NCBI GenBank assembly: GCA_025359915.1
Contig: JANYDE010000047.1
Location: 1 to 45,308, forward strand
Direction: 5' to 3'
Length of the DNA: 45,308 nt
From: Chamaesiphon sp. 336R_metabinner_41
Lineage (GTDB): Bacteria; Cyanobacteriota; Cyanobacteriia; Cyanobacteriales; Chamaesiphonaceae
Shown: piece by piece, positions 8,362-16,106 of the stretch
How the letters are laid out: each line of letters opens with the position of its first letter
Numbering within the stretch: the first letter of the stretch is position 1
The notes under the pieces: generated by a model
Seen by the model: the letters and a program-made list of their open reading frames with translations, nothing else
Database searches by the model: none
Told to the model about the DNA's origin: nothing
Translations under genes and position numbers: made by a program

Positions 8362-8799
8362 ATGAAAATTTCTTCTTTCTGGAAACAAACTATCCGTACT
8401 GTTCAATTTTCCTTAGCGGCTCTTGTTTGTAGCGTAGCTCTGAACTTTGCTGCGGCGGCTCCTACTCTCGCTGCTCAATTACAGGTTCCTACCCCACATC
8501 TAGCCCTATTTGGCATCGGTGAAGGTCGAAAAGCTGAAGGCAAGGTCGAGCAGCTCGTTGGTAAAGTTCAAGCGAAAACTGGTAATAAGCTTGAAGGCGC
8601 ATCTAAACAAGTTGCCGGACGCGCTAAGTCTGATATCGGTCGCGTCGAAGATGCTGCCCAAGAAGCTGGCGATAAAGCAGGTCAAATGGCTAAAGATGCT
8701 CGCAAAAGTGCTGCGAAAAACATGAGTAATGCTCAAGACAGCATGAAAGATACTGCCAATGATGCGATCGATAGTGTGAAAAAGCTCATCAATAAATAA
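8362..8799 (+). CDS. Exported CsbD/LEA-like stress protein, 145 aa
   Basis: Has an N-terminal signal peptide (FSLAALVCSVALNFAAAAPT, then LAAQ). From about residue 55 comes a CsbD-like repeat region (GKVEQLVGKVQAKTGNKLEG, then ASKQVAGRAKSDIG), followed by a Lys/Ala/Asp-rich amphipathic helix with LEA-like 11-residue periodicity (DAAQEAGDKAGQMAKDARKS). CsbD proteins are small general-stress proteins, normally cytosolic; the signal peptide would place this one in the periplasm or thylakoid lumen. It is followed after 49 bp by another secreted small protein, a likely two-gene unit. Confidence 0.75.
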   Translation: MKISSFWKQTIRTVQFSLAALVCSVALNFAAAAPTLAAQLQVPTPHLALFGIGEGRKAEGKVEQLVGKVQAKTGNKLEGASKQVAGRAKSDIGRVEDAAQEAGDKAGQMAKDARKSAAKNMSNAQDSMKDTANDAIDSVKKLINK

Positions 8800-8848
8800 G
8801 TTAATATTCAATCCATCTAATTTATCAATATCTACAGGAGAAAAACTG

Positions 8849-9178
8849 ATGTCTTTCCGATCCTTGTTTTCGATGTTCGCTGTATTAGTTGTCTCTGCGG
8901 CACTAATTCTCGGTTTAGTTACTACTCCCTCGCTGGCAGGATCTAGCAGCGTGACTAAAGGTACCGAACAATTGCCTAAAATTGACGCGGCGGCAGAACG
9001 AGTAGCCGAACGCTCTTCCCCAATGGAACTCGAAGAAATTGAAGCTCGTAGTGAAGGTGGTCTCAATGAAATTCAAGGCTCTCTTGATGCCAACAAAATG
9101 CACAAAGCTGACACATCTAAACCAGGCACGGCGTTAGCAAAGAAAATAGAGAAAGTACTTGACAAAGTTAGCAAATAG
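8849..9178 (+). CDS. Exported hypothetical protein, 109 aa
   Basis: Signal peptide with the hydrophobic core SLFSMFAVLVVSAALILGLV and the cleavage region SLAGSS. The mature part is charged, mainly Glu, Lys and Ala, with an LDKVSK end and no cysteine. No recognised domain. ACAGGAGAAAAACTG before the ATG is a good ribosome binding site. The closeness to the preceding exported CsbD-like gene (49 bp) suggests cotranscription and a shared role outside the cytoplasm. Confidence 0.65.
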   Translation: MSFRSLFSMFAVLVVSAALILGLVTTPSLAGSSSVTKGTEQLPKIDAAAERVAERSSPMELEEIEARSEGGLNEIQGSLDANKMHKADTSKPGTALAKKIEKVLDKVSK

Positions 9179-9266
9179 TCTAATCGAGCTAACTGGGGTA
9201 GTTGTAAAGTTGAAATCTTACTTTTACCCCGATCCAAAATATCTACCAATAGGTTAATTAAATATC

Positions 9267-9815
9267 ATGGCAACTAGAGCAATTAATATCGGACTGAGCG
9301 ATCGCGAACGAGAAGGTTCAATTGGGCTATTAAATATGGCTTTATCTAATGCTTATCTCCTGCTGATTAAAACTAAAAAATATCACTGGGATGTCGTTGG
9401 GCCACAATTTATGACCTTACACAAACTTTGGGAAGAACACTATCAAACGCTCTCCCTTAGCGTCGATGAGTATGCCGAACGCATTCGGATGTTGGGTGGT
9501 TATCCTGTCGGTACAGCCGCCGGATTCTTGGCATACTCGACTCTAACTGAAGACCCTGGCGATATCCTGGGTGCAACTGAGATGGTCACTAGACTGGTGG
9601 ATGACCATGAGGAAATTATTCGGGGCTTACGATCGGCGATCGATGCTTGTACTGATGAATTTCACGATGCTGGTAATGCTGATTTCTTTACCGCTCAAAT
9701 GGAACAGCATGAGTCGATGGCGTGGATGTTGCGATCGTTTATTGAAGGCGAATCTGTTCAATCTAACGGTCAAATTCCGAGCAGTACTGCTGTTGGTATC
9801 CCTGCTGGAGTCTAA
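9267..9815 (+). CDS. Dps family ferritin-like DNA-protection protein
   Basis: Of 182 aa, a typical Dps length with a short extra tail. The ferroxidase centre residues are present: [20 protein letters not shown] and, eleven residues on, [12 protein letters not shown], the usual H, H, D, E ligands shared across a dimer interface. The protein oxidises and stores iron with H2O2 and may coat DNA, protecting against oxidative and desiccation stress. The N-terminal tail is short with few basic residues. It is 45 bp upstream of the YflT-ChaB gene on the same strand and may be cotranscribed with it. Confidence 0.9.
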   Translation: MATRAINIGLSDREREGSIGLLNMALSNAYLLLIKTKKYHWDVVGPQFMTLHKLWEEHYQTLSLSVDEYAERIRMLGGYPVGTAAGFLAYSTLTEDPGDILGATEMVTRLVDDHEEIIRGLRSAIDACTDEFHDAGNADFFTAQMEQHESMAWMLRSFIEGESVQSNGQIPSSTAVGIPAGV

Positions 9816-9859
9816 ATCTATCAACGCAACTCTCTAACCTTTACCCTTCAGAAAATCCG

Positions 9860-10639
9860 ATGACAACGATAATAGCTGAAAATCAACCAATTAACGACAT
9901 ACAGATTATTGAACGGACGGTTTCCGGCGTGTTAGAAAATCAAACACAAGTCCAGTCCACAATTAAACGGCTGATCGATCGCGGCATCCCTGCTGAAGAC
10001 ATTTCCGTGATGGGACGTAATTTTGAGTCAAATACCCGCGTTACTGGATTTATCACCAAGAAAGATGTGATTTTAGGTGGTTTGAAACAGGGCGCGATCT
10101 TCGGATCTCTGTTTGGTTCGGCTCTGAGCCTGCTAACTGGAGTCGGTGTGCTATTTATCCCCTTTGTCGGGCCAGTCGTCGCTGCCGGACCGATCGGGGC
10201 GGCATTACTGGGAGCGACATCTGGAGCCTTGGCTGGGAGCGCAGGCGCAGGCTTGGCTTCTTTACTCGCAACTCTAGGCATGACGGAAGAGAAAGCCGCG
10301 ATTTACCAAACACTTGTCTCTGCGGGTGAGTTCTTGTTGATGGTAGATGTGCCGGAAACTAAGACTGGTGAGTACCAATTACTACTAGAAAGTGCTGGAG
10401 TCAAGGAAATCCATACCAGCGAGAAATCTTTGCCCCGTCCTTGTGCTGGCAAATGTAACAGCCCCGAAGATCTGACTCAAGATGTGAGATCCCATCTCTC
10501 TACCGAGGCGCAAAAGCTTTTCATTGAGGAATATAACAGCGCGATCGACAGTGGCAAGGATACTAATGATGCCCAACATGACGCATGGGATCGCATCCGC
10601 GCTAGCTTTACTGAAGACGATCGTGGTGTTTGGTCGTAA
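9860..10639 (+). CDS. YflT-like stress domain fused to a ChaB domain, 259 aa
   Basis: Residues 18-60 form a YflT-type domain ([32 protein letters not shown]). Residues 75-150 are a Gly/Ala-rich hydrophobic core, and 150-185 a second alpha/beta unit ([18 protein letters not shown]). After a Cys-containing linker ([11 protein letters not shown]) the last 60 residues match ChaB ([34 protein letters not shown]). ChaB alone is about 76 aa and is annotated as a cation-transport regulator, with an uncertain role. Compared with the paralogue at 5119-5697, the ChaB part is extra. It lies directly downstream of dps and ends at a hairpin terminator. Confidence 0.8.
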   Translation: MTTIIAENQPINDIQIIERTVSGVLENQTQVQSTIKRLIDRGIPAEDISVMGRNFESNTRVTGFITKKDVILGGLKQGAIFGSLFGSALSLLTGVGVLFIPFVGPVVAAGPIGAALLGATSGALAGSAGAGLASLLATLGMTEEKAAIYQTLVSAGEFLLMVDVPETKTGEYQLLLESAGVKEIHTSEKSLPRPCAGKCNSPEDLTQDVRSHLSTEAQKLFIEEYNSAIDSGKDTNDAQHDAWDRIRASFTEDDRGVWS

Positions 10640-10690
10640 TTCAAAAGCTAATTCGATCGACCTAAATTAAACTTTTCAGCGGCTTATCGT

Positions 10691-10713
10691 CCCGACTTAT
10701 CGAGTAAGTCGGG
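10691..10713 (+). terminator. Hairpin terminator after the YflT-ChaB gene
   Basis: CCCGACTTA (10691-10699) pairs with TAAGTCGGG (10705-10713) around a five-base loop, followed by GCAATTTTAGTTTT. It lies about 50 bp after the stop codon. Confidence 0.65.
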
Positions 10714-10811
10714 GCAATTTTAGTTTTGACCTTTTCCCTAAAATGTGAACGGTCTTGAAATAGATCGAGAAGTAAATCTAATTTCGATTTGATATTTATG
10801 AAAAGATCCGA

Positions 10812-11381
10812 TTACCTCCGGTAGGCTTCGCCAACGATCTCAGCTTTAAATCCAGGTAATAACGGCGAACTTAACGTATCACCAGCTAAAAGTGTCGCTA
10901 CTAATTGCAATTGAGCATCGATGCGTCGATAGATTTCTAGAGTTTGTAATTGCCAATTGACGATCCAATATTCCTGTACGCCATAACGAGAATATAACTT
11001 CAGCTTGATACTTTTATCTCGCTGTTCGTTTTGTGCGCCGGAGGAGAGAATTTCTACTACCAACTCTGGCGCGATGGTAAAGTGTCCCGCCTCATCAATA
11101 CCGCGCTCCAATCGCGATTGACTCGCCCACACCAAATCGGGAATCACCGCATCCGTTGGAGTGAAAACTAAACCAGGAGCTTGAAATGGTTTCCCCAGAT
11201 TAGTGTGTCTAGACCAAGATTCTAGTTCAAAATGAATGTTCCCACTGATACCTTGATGGCGAATATGGGGGGCGCGAGTCACAAACAGTTCTCCTTCAAT
11301 AATTTCATGTCGCAACCAGCCACCATCATCGGGCATGGCATCGAGATCTGCGGTTGTCCAGTAAAGAGAATTAACGACCAT
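10812..11381 (-). CDS. Uma2 family endonuclease-like protein (DUF820)
   Basis: Of 189 aa, the normal length. Family motifs are present: HEIIEGELFVTRAPHIRHQG near the N-terminus, a PDLVW strand, APELVVEILS with the conserved acidic residue, and KLKLYSRYGVQEYWIVNWQ. The fold is restriction-endonuclease-like and the family is hugely expanded in cyanobacteria, but activity is unproven for most members. It is on the strand opposite to its neighbours and probably stands alone. A 130-bp MITE lies 60 bp upstream of its start. Confidence 0.85.
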   Translation of the reverse strand: MVVNSLYWTTADLDAMPDDGGWLRHEIIEGELFVTRAPHIRHQGISGNIHFELESWSRHTNLGKPFQAPGLVFTPTDAVIPDLVWASQSRLERGIDEAGHFTIAPELVVEILSSGAQNEQRDKSIKLKLYSRYGVQEYWIVNWQLQTLEIYRRIDAQLQLVATLLAGDTLSSPLLPGFKAEIVGEAYRR

Positions 11382-11441
11382 CGGTTTTACCTGCTAAGGC
11401 TTATCATTATTTTAGCTCATTCAAAGAGTCCAGCCGAGATA

Positions 11442-11571
11442 CTATAGCGATCCTAATTTGATTTACTATTAAATCAGTACATCTGCTCATGACTCAAACT
11501 ATTGATGAATAACGGTTAAAGCATAATTAATTTGTACTAAAACTTTAGATTCTCATTTAGGATCGCTATAG
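11442..11571. mobile_element. MITE-like element with TA target duplication
   Basis: CTATAGCGATCCTAA at the left end (11442-11456) and TTAGGATCGCTATAG at the right end (11557-11571) are exact inverted repeats. A TA dinucleotide flanks both ends (11440-11441 and 11572-11573). The 130-bp interior has no gene. TA duplication is the mark of IS630/Tc1-mariner transposition, so this is probably a non-autonomous relative of such an element. It lies between the Uma2 gene and the histidine kinase. Confidence 0.7.
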
Positions 11572-11573
11572 TA

Positions 11574-11873
11574 CTATTGGCGGGTTGATGCAGTCCTTAT
11601 TTTCCGATTGCAGTTATCCCTACATTAGAGCGTAATAGCCGATCTTTTCTGCTGTAAAAAACGTGTTATTCTGGTTGTATAGAAGTAATAAATATATCAT
11701 TTATATTACTTCTGCCTAAATATTTGACCTACTCAATTCTACAGTTGTTCTAGAATATTTGATGTAGCTCTACTTTTCAATTACAGAGCAAAAAATCACG
11801 GAATCGAACTAATTTTTCGTTAACTTCCGGTCTATTCCTCTGAATTCTCCACCTTATAGAGGGAATCAGTACA
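11574..11873 (+). other. Upstream region of the histidine kinase gene
   Basis: About 300 bp with no coding frame. It contains the hairpin AGAAGTAATA (11681-11690) / TATTACTTCT (11704-11713) with a 13-base loop, which could be an operator or a transcription stop. AGAGGGAATCAG ahead of the GTG at 11874 supplies the ribosome binding site. Confidence 0.4.
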
Positions 11874-13019
11874 GTGAATATCGACAGCCAGAGTGAGATT
11901 GTCAATAATAGAACTCTAAGTATTTTAATCGTAGATAAATTGCCAGGTAGTACAACAACCCTGGGCTGCTACCTAGTTCAACCACAGATTGAGCCAGATC
12001 TGATTTGGGAAGCTACGGACACTAGCGACGTTTTAGTCCTATCGAAACAGTTTGCGCCCGATGTGATTTTACTTAACTTGAAGAATACTGAGATCGATTG
12101 CGAAAGCTTTATTGCCCAGCTTCAACTTCTGGCTGGAACTTATCTTTTACCAACGATCGCAGTTTTGCGCGATGTCGATCGATCGAGTCAACAAAGTAGT
12201 GAAATATCTTTATCCGATCGAGCAGAATTACTCCAAAATCTCCAAGCGCAAATCGCTGCCCAATCACAAGTTGAGCAACAGTTGCGCGAACAAATGGAAT
12301 CGCAGACAGATCTAATTGAAGAACTAGCCCAGGCCAATGATTTATTCAGACAACGCAATCAAGAACTCGATGCTTTTGCGACGATCATTTCTCACGATCT
12401 GCGTGCGCCGCTGAGAGGAATTGCTAACTTAGCGACTTGGTTAAGTGAAGATTTAGAGGATGTGTTAACACCAGATACACGCCAACAGCTTGGTCTCATT
12501 GAGAACCGCGCGCGACGGATGGATTTGCTAATTACTGACTTACTGGCATACGCTCGATCTGGTCAACAGCGGACTGAAAAAGTTGTTGTTGATGTCAATG
12601 AACTCCTGACCGACATGATTGATTTCCTGGCAATAAGTAATGAGTTCACCATTGAAATTGGATCGAAAATGCCGACTTTAATCACAGAAAAACTCGCACT
12701 TCAACAAGTATTTAGCAATCTGATTGTTAATGCCGTCAATCATCACGATCGTCCTAATGGACGAGTAAAAATTGTGGCTCAACTTCAATCAGATTCATAT
12801 TTATTTGAAGTTATTGATGATGGCCCAGGGATTAGATCGAACGATCGAGAACGAATTTTTGAGGTGTTTCAAACCTTGCAACCGACATCTGAAAATTCAG
12901 ACAGTACAGGTATCGGACTAGCCATTGCTAAAAGGATTGTCGAACTCCGTTCCGGTCAGATTTGGGTTGATTCTACCGTTGGAGCTGGATCGAAATTTAG
13001 CTTCACTTGGGCTGTTTAG
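11874..13019 (+). CDS. Histidine kinase with degenerate N-terminal receiver-like domain
   Basis: Of 381 aa, GTG start with AGAGGGA upstream. Residues 15-105 look like a receiver fold (LSILIVDKLPGS; PDVILLNLKN) but the usual phosphoacceptor aspartate is replaced (LNL), so it is probably not phosphorylated. A coiled coil covers about 115-165. The HisKA domain has SHDLRAPL with the phosphorylated His at residue 174. The HATPase domain has the N box (NLIVNAVNHH), DDGPGI and STGIGLAI. There is no membrane segment, so it is cytosolic. The nearest response regulator gene, 20262, is not adjacent. The partner is unknown. Confidence 0.85.
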   Translation: MNIDSQSEIVNNRTLSILIVDKLPGSTTTLGCYLVQPQIEPDLIWEATDTSDVLVLSKQFAPDVILLNLKNTEIDCESFIAQLQLLAGTYLLPTIAVLRDVDRSSQQSSEISLSDRAELLQNLQAQIAAQSQVEQQLREQMESQTDLIEELAQANDLFRQRNQELDAFATIISHDLRAPLRGIANLATWLSEDLEDVLTPDTRQQLGLIENRARRMDLLITDLLAYARSGQQRTEKVVVDVNELLTDMIDFLAISNEFTIEIGSKMPTLITEKLALQQVFSNLIVNAVNHHDRPNGRVKIVAQLQSDSYLFEVIDDGPGIRSNDRERIFEVFQTLQPTSENSDSTGIGLAIAKRIVELRSGQIWVDSTVGAGSKFSFTWAV

Positions 13020-13123
13020 AGCTGAGAACAACCTCATAAATTGCCCTTAACTTACCTCTAAAGATAGATTCGATCGGGGAATGAGATAGATAAACTCAGA
13101 TAGATTATTAGTGGTAAAAATTC

Positions 13124-14818
13124 ATGCAGGAATACGATATTGTTATCATTGGTGCAGGTCACAATGGGCTTGTTTGTGCTAGTTACTTACTCAAAGAAGG
13201 CTATAGCGTTTTGCTGTTGGAAAAACGCTCGGTTCCGGGTGGCGGTGCTACTACCGAAGAAGCGATGCCGGAAGAGGCTCCTGGCTTTAAATTCAATCTG
13301 TGCGCGATCGACCACGAGTTTATTCACCTCGGCCCGGTGGTGGAAGAATTAGAGCTAGAAAAGTATGGACTCAAGTATTTGTTCTGCGATCCAGTTGTAT
13401 TCTGTCCGCACCCCGATGGTAAATATTTTCTCGGACGCAAGTCTGTGACAGCAACCTGTGCAGAGATTGCGCGTTATAGTCCGCGTGATGCCGAGCGGTA
13501 TCGCGAATTTATCGATTTTTGGCAACGACTGCTACAAGGCATCACTCCGGTGTTCAATGCACCGCCTAAATCGATCATCGATATTGCTGGGAATTACGAT
13601 ATCCCCAAACTTCAAGATTTATTTTCCGTTTTAGGGCCGCCGAACAAAACCTTAGATCTGTTTCGGACGATCCTGAGTAGTGCTGAGGACAATATTAGTG
13701 AATGGTTTGACTCGGAGTTCCTCAAAGCACCCCTGGCGAGACTAGCTTCGGAATTGGGTGCGCCGCCCAGTCAGAAAATGCTGGCGATCGGGGCGATCAT
13801 GATGGCAATGCGTCATCATCCTGGGATGGCTAGACCTGTGGGTGGGACTGGTGCGCTGGTAGCTGCGCTGTTGAAATTGATTCGGAGTTTGGGTGGTGTA
13901 GTATTGACTGACCAGGCGGTGGAAAAGATCTTAATTGATGATGGTCGAGCTGTGGGAGTTCGGGTCAAAGGCGGAACTGAGTATCGCGCCAAACACGGGG
14001 TGATTTCTAATATCGACGCACAACGGCTATTTCTACATCTCGTAGATAGTAATGATGTGGCTAAAGCCGATCCGCACCTGCGCGATCGATTAGACCGTCG
14101 CATTATCAATAATAATGAAGCGATCCTCAAAATTGATTGTGCCCTATCCGAACCATTGCGTTTCGATCGTTACCAACATCAGGATGAATTTCTAGTTGGT
14201 TCGGTGCTGATTGCCGATTCGGTCAAGCAGGTAGAAATCGCACATAGCGAGCCAACCGTCGGCAAAATTCCCGACTCCGACCCGTCCATGTATGTAGTAA
14301 TGCCAACTATGCTCGACCCTTCAATGGCTCCTCCAGGCAAACATACGCTGTGGATTGAGTTTTTTGCGCCTTATCAAGTAGAAAACGCCGCAGGAACTGG
14401 GTTAAACGGGACGGGATGGACGGATGAATTGAAAAATAAAGTTGCCGATCGCGTGATTGATAAGTTAGCCGACTATGCCCCCAATGTCAAAAATGCAATC
14501 ATGGCGCGACGGGTAGAAAGTCCGGCGGAAATCGGCGAACGGCTAGCCGTCTTGAAGGGCAACTATTATCACATCGATATGAGTTTGGAACAAATGATGT
14601 TTTTCCGTCCCTTACCCGAGCTGGCAAACTATAAAACGCCGATTGATGGGTTATTTTTGACTGGGGCCGGAACTCATCCAGGCGGTTCGATTTCGGGAAT
14701 GCCAGGTCGCAATTGTGCGCGAGTATTTTTGCAGGCAAATCAACCCTTGAAACAAGCAGTCAAGGAAGCCACAGAATCGATCGGCTCGACAGTTAAATCC
14801 ATTTTTAACCAAATCTAA
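13124..14818 (+). CDS. crtO: CrtO-type beta-carotene ketolase
   Basis: Of 564 aa, slightly longer than the Synechocystis CrtO I remember, and similar to it along the whole chain. The N-terminal FAD-binding motif is DIVIIGAGHNGLVCASYLLK. Family blocks include FNLCAIDHEFIHLGPVVEEL, GVISNIDAQRLFLHLV and GTGWTDELKNKVADRVIDKL. The C-terminal FAD/substrate block is LTGAGTHPGGSISGMPGRNC. CrtO converts beta-carotene to echinenone, the carotenoid used by orange carotenoid protein and by membrane photoprotection. The extra C-terminal 25 residues are charged. It is a single gene, fitting the photoprotective theme of the region. Confidence 0.88.
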   Translation: MQEYDIVIIGAGHNGLVCASYLLKEGYSVLLLEKRSVPGGGATTEEAMPEEAPGFKFNLCAIDHEFIHLGPVVEELELEKYGLKYLFCDPVVFCPHPDGKYFLGRKSVTATCAEIARYSPRDAERYREFIDFWQRLLQGITPVFNAPPKSIIDIAGNYDIPKLQDLFSVLGPPNKTLDLFRTILSSAEDNISEWFDSEFLKAPLARLASELGAPPSQKMLAIGAIMMAMRHHPGMARPVGGTGALVAALLKLIRSLGGVVLTDQAVEKILIDDGRAVGVRVKGGTEYRAKHGVISNIDAQRLFLHLVDSNDVAKADPHLRDRLDRRIINNNEAILKIDCALSEPLRFDRYQHQDEFLVGSVLIADSVKQVEIAHSEPTVGKIPDSDPSMYVVMPTMLDPSMAPPGKHTLWIEFFAPYQVENAAGTGLNGTGWTDELKNKVADRVIDKLADYAPNVKNAIMARRVESPAEIGERLAVLKGNYYHIDMSLEQMMFFRPLPELANYKTPIDGLFLTGAGTHPGGSISGMPGRNCARVFLQANQPLKQAVKEATESIGSTVKSIFNQI

Positions 14819-14918
14819 CTACAGTAACTCTTGCCGATCGATGAGAGCTGGATCGAACAGCTTGTTTTTCCATTTTCCTACCAATAACTAGTAACTTAGG
14901 TTATTAATTTAAATCTAC

Positions 14919-14931
14919 CTTTTGGTAGAAG
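14919..14931 (+). promoter_or_regulatory. Candidate stress promoter element CTTTTGGTAGAAG
   Basis: Eleven of 13 bases match the psaE-upstream copy at 19624-19636. It lies about 185 bp before the ATG at 15116. The left flank ATCTACC also forms a partial inverted repeat with GGTAGA. Confidence 0.35.
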
Positions 14932-15004
14932 GTTTACCAACAACTAAATGTTAGTCTAGTATTGTAGGTTCGTTGAGCATGGTAAAGAAATTTTCCTTTG
15001 ATCG

Positions 15005-15045
15005 AGTAGTGATCGAGCAATCTAAAACGTTGCTCAATCACTACT
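15005..15045 (+). promoter_or_regulatory. Long leader hairpin upstream of the 116-residue gene
   Basis: AGTAGTGATCGAGCAA (15005-15020) pairs with TTGCTCAATCACTACT (15030-15045), 15 of 16 bases, around a nine-base loop. There is no T-run behind it, so it is less likely a terminator of crtO than a structured 5' leader or operator. Confidence 0.4.
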
Positions 15046-15115
15046 TTGAAAATTGATTAACGATGGTGAAAAATTCCAGTTTTAACTAAGTCATAAATAT
15101 TTAAGGATGTGTGTT

Positions 15116-15463
15116 ATGAAACATTTATTAGCGTCAGCATTATCAGACAAAGTGGCTGATGTTCGTAAAGCTTTGTTCAATATTTTTTGGTCGATTGGAT
15201 TAGCTAGTTTGTTACTTGCTACAAACTTAGTCTTTTCCCAGTATGGATATGCAGCAACTCCAAGCCAGCAAGGCAATCCCAGCGTGATTCAACCATTTGA
15301 ATTAACGAAGCCAGCAGCAACCCGTGAAGAGGCTTACGATGAGATCGCTGAACTCAATAAAGACCCCAAAGCACTAATTGCTGCTGAAAACAAAGAAGAA
15401 AAAGCCGCAGAAAACCTATTTAAAGCAGAACAAAAAGCTGCCCAAGATCTCGATCTTAAATAA
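15116..15463 (+). CDS. Exported or membrane-anchored hypothetical protein, 115 aa
   Basis: Start chosen at 15116: AAGGA lies eight bases before it, while the ATG at 15107 overlaps that sequence. Residues 20-42 form a hydrophobic helix (IFWSIGLASLLLATNLVFSQ) followed by YGYAATP, a plausible signal-peptide cleavage site. The mature part is Glu/Lys/Ala-rich with an amphipathic helix (KEEKAAENLFKAEQKAAQDL). No known domain. Composition resembles LEA-like protective proteins. A stress-motif copy and a leader hairpin lie upstream. It is followed by the hydrophilic gene at 15581. Confidence 0.6.
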   Translation: MKHLLASALSDKVADVRKALFNIFWSIGLASLLLATNLVFSQYGYAATPSQQGNPSVIQPFELTKPAATREEAYDEIAELNKDPKALIAAENKEEKAAENLFKAEQKAAQDLDLK

Positions 15464-15580
15464 TCAAAATAACTTTTAAGCAAGTAAGACAGCACTGCTT
15501 CTGGATGCGCTCCGCTTTGGGTAATGCTTCAGTTGAGGTTGCTGTCATCTCCCAAACATTAAATAAGGCGGAAGTTTGAT

Positions 15581-15829
15581 ATGAATATGAAAGATAATGC
15601 CGAACAAGTAGCAGCCCAAACTCACAATGGTGCAGAAGAGCTTAAATCTAAAGCTGGGGATATAGTGGAAAACGTCAAAGATAAAATCGGTGATGCGATC
15701 GACAGTGTTAAGGCTAAGATGGACAAGGCTGAGGATAAACCCTCTGAAGTTGTGGGCGAACCAAATGACGAAGATGAAGCTAAGAATGCGGTTGCTGAAG
15801 CAAAGGCAGACGTTTACAACCTGAAATAA
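15581..15829 (+). CDS. Hydrophilic LEA/CsbD-like stress protein, 82 aa
   Basis: Highly charged protein without hydrophobic core or Cys. The central helix has LEA-like periodicity (ELKSKAGDIVENVKDKIGDA; IDSVKAKMDKAEDK). An AAGGCGGAAG sequence precedes the ATG. It is probably disordered when hydrated, as are the neighbouring CsbD-type proteins. The frame remains open for 44 further codons after the TAA stop (see the next entry), so this protein may once have been longer. Confidence 0.6.
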   Translation: MNMKDNAEQVAAQTHNGAEELKSKAGDIVENVKDKIGDAIDSVKAKMDKAEDKPSEVVGEPNDEDEAKNAVAEAKADVYNLK

Positions 15830-15964
15830 TTCGTCGAAATCATAGAATCTAAAAAGTCGATCCTCCGGGATCTAGTCGAAGAACGACGCGAAGTTAGGCA
15901 GTCGAAACAGCAACAAGAAATTTTGCACGACTTAGTTGCATTGATGGGTGTTGAGTCTAATTAG
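15830..15964 (+). pseudogene. In-frame open extension after the stop of the 82-residue gene
   Basis: Directly after the TAA at 15827-15829 the same frame stays open for 44 codons to a TAG at 15962-15964. The translation has protein-like character: a Glu/Arg/Gln-rich coiled-coil helix (LRDLVEERREVRQSKQQQEI) followed by LHDLVALMGVESN. It has no start codon of its own. It could be the C-terminal part of a gene split by a nonsense mutation, or the remnant of a separate gene. Confidence 0.4.
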
Positions 15965-15985
15965 TAACTAATTTTCAATTCATGT

Positions 15986-16014
15986 GATGCGATCGGTTAA
16001 ATATCGATCGCATC
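15986..16014. terminator. Hairpin between convergent genes
   Basis: GATGCGATCG (15986-15995) pairs with CGATCGCATC (16005-16014) around a nine-base loop. It lies between the rightward 82-residue gene and the leftward DUF2294 gene and may terminate either transcript. Confidence 0.55.
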
Positions 16015-16106
16015 GCATTAATTGAAAACATTATCCAGCAGTCAACATTCGATATTGTCACACCGAGATCGTGACGATTAGGGTATATTTAGATACGATC
16101 GAAATC

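Larger units (their letters stand above)
14819..15115 (+). other. Intergenic region with candidate promoter and 5' UTR hairpin
   Basis: About 300 bp after crtO without a coding frame. It holds the stress-motif copy at 14919-14931 and the long hairpin at 15005-15045, in the order expected for a promoter followed by a structured leader of the gene at 15116. Confidence 0.4.

Noticed and set aside
8506-9066. 186-codon frame on the minus strand across the CsbD-like and next gene
   Set aside because: It overlaps two plus-strand genes with clear signal peptides, ribosome binding sites and family features; the antisense frame has no domain character.
9240-9253. ATCTACCAATAGG upstream of dps as a stress-motif copy
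   Set aside because: It is in the opposite orientation to dps and only about 20 bp from the start codon, unlike the other copies.
13816-14130. Antisense frame inside crtO
   Set aside because: A shadow of a well-supported gene; Arg/Ser-rich composition typical of antisense translation.
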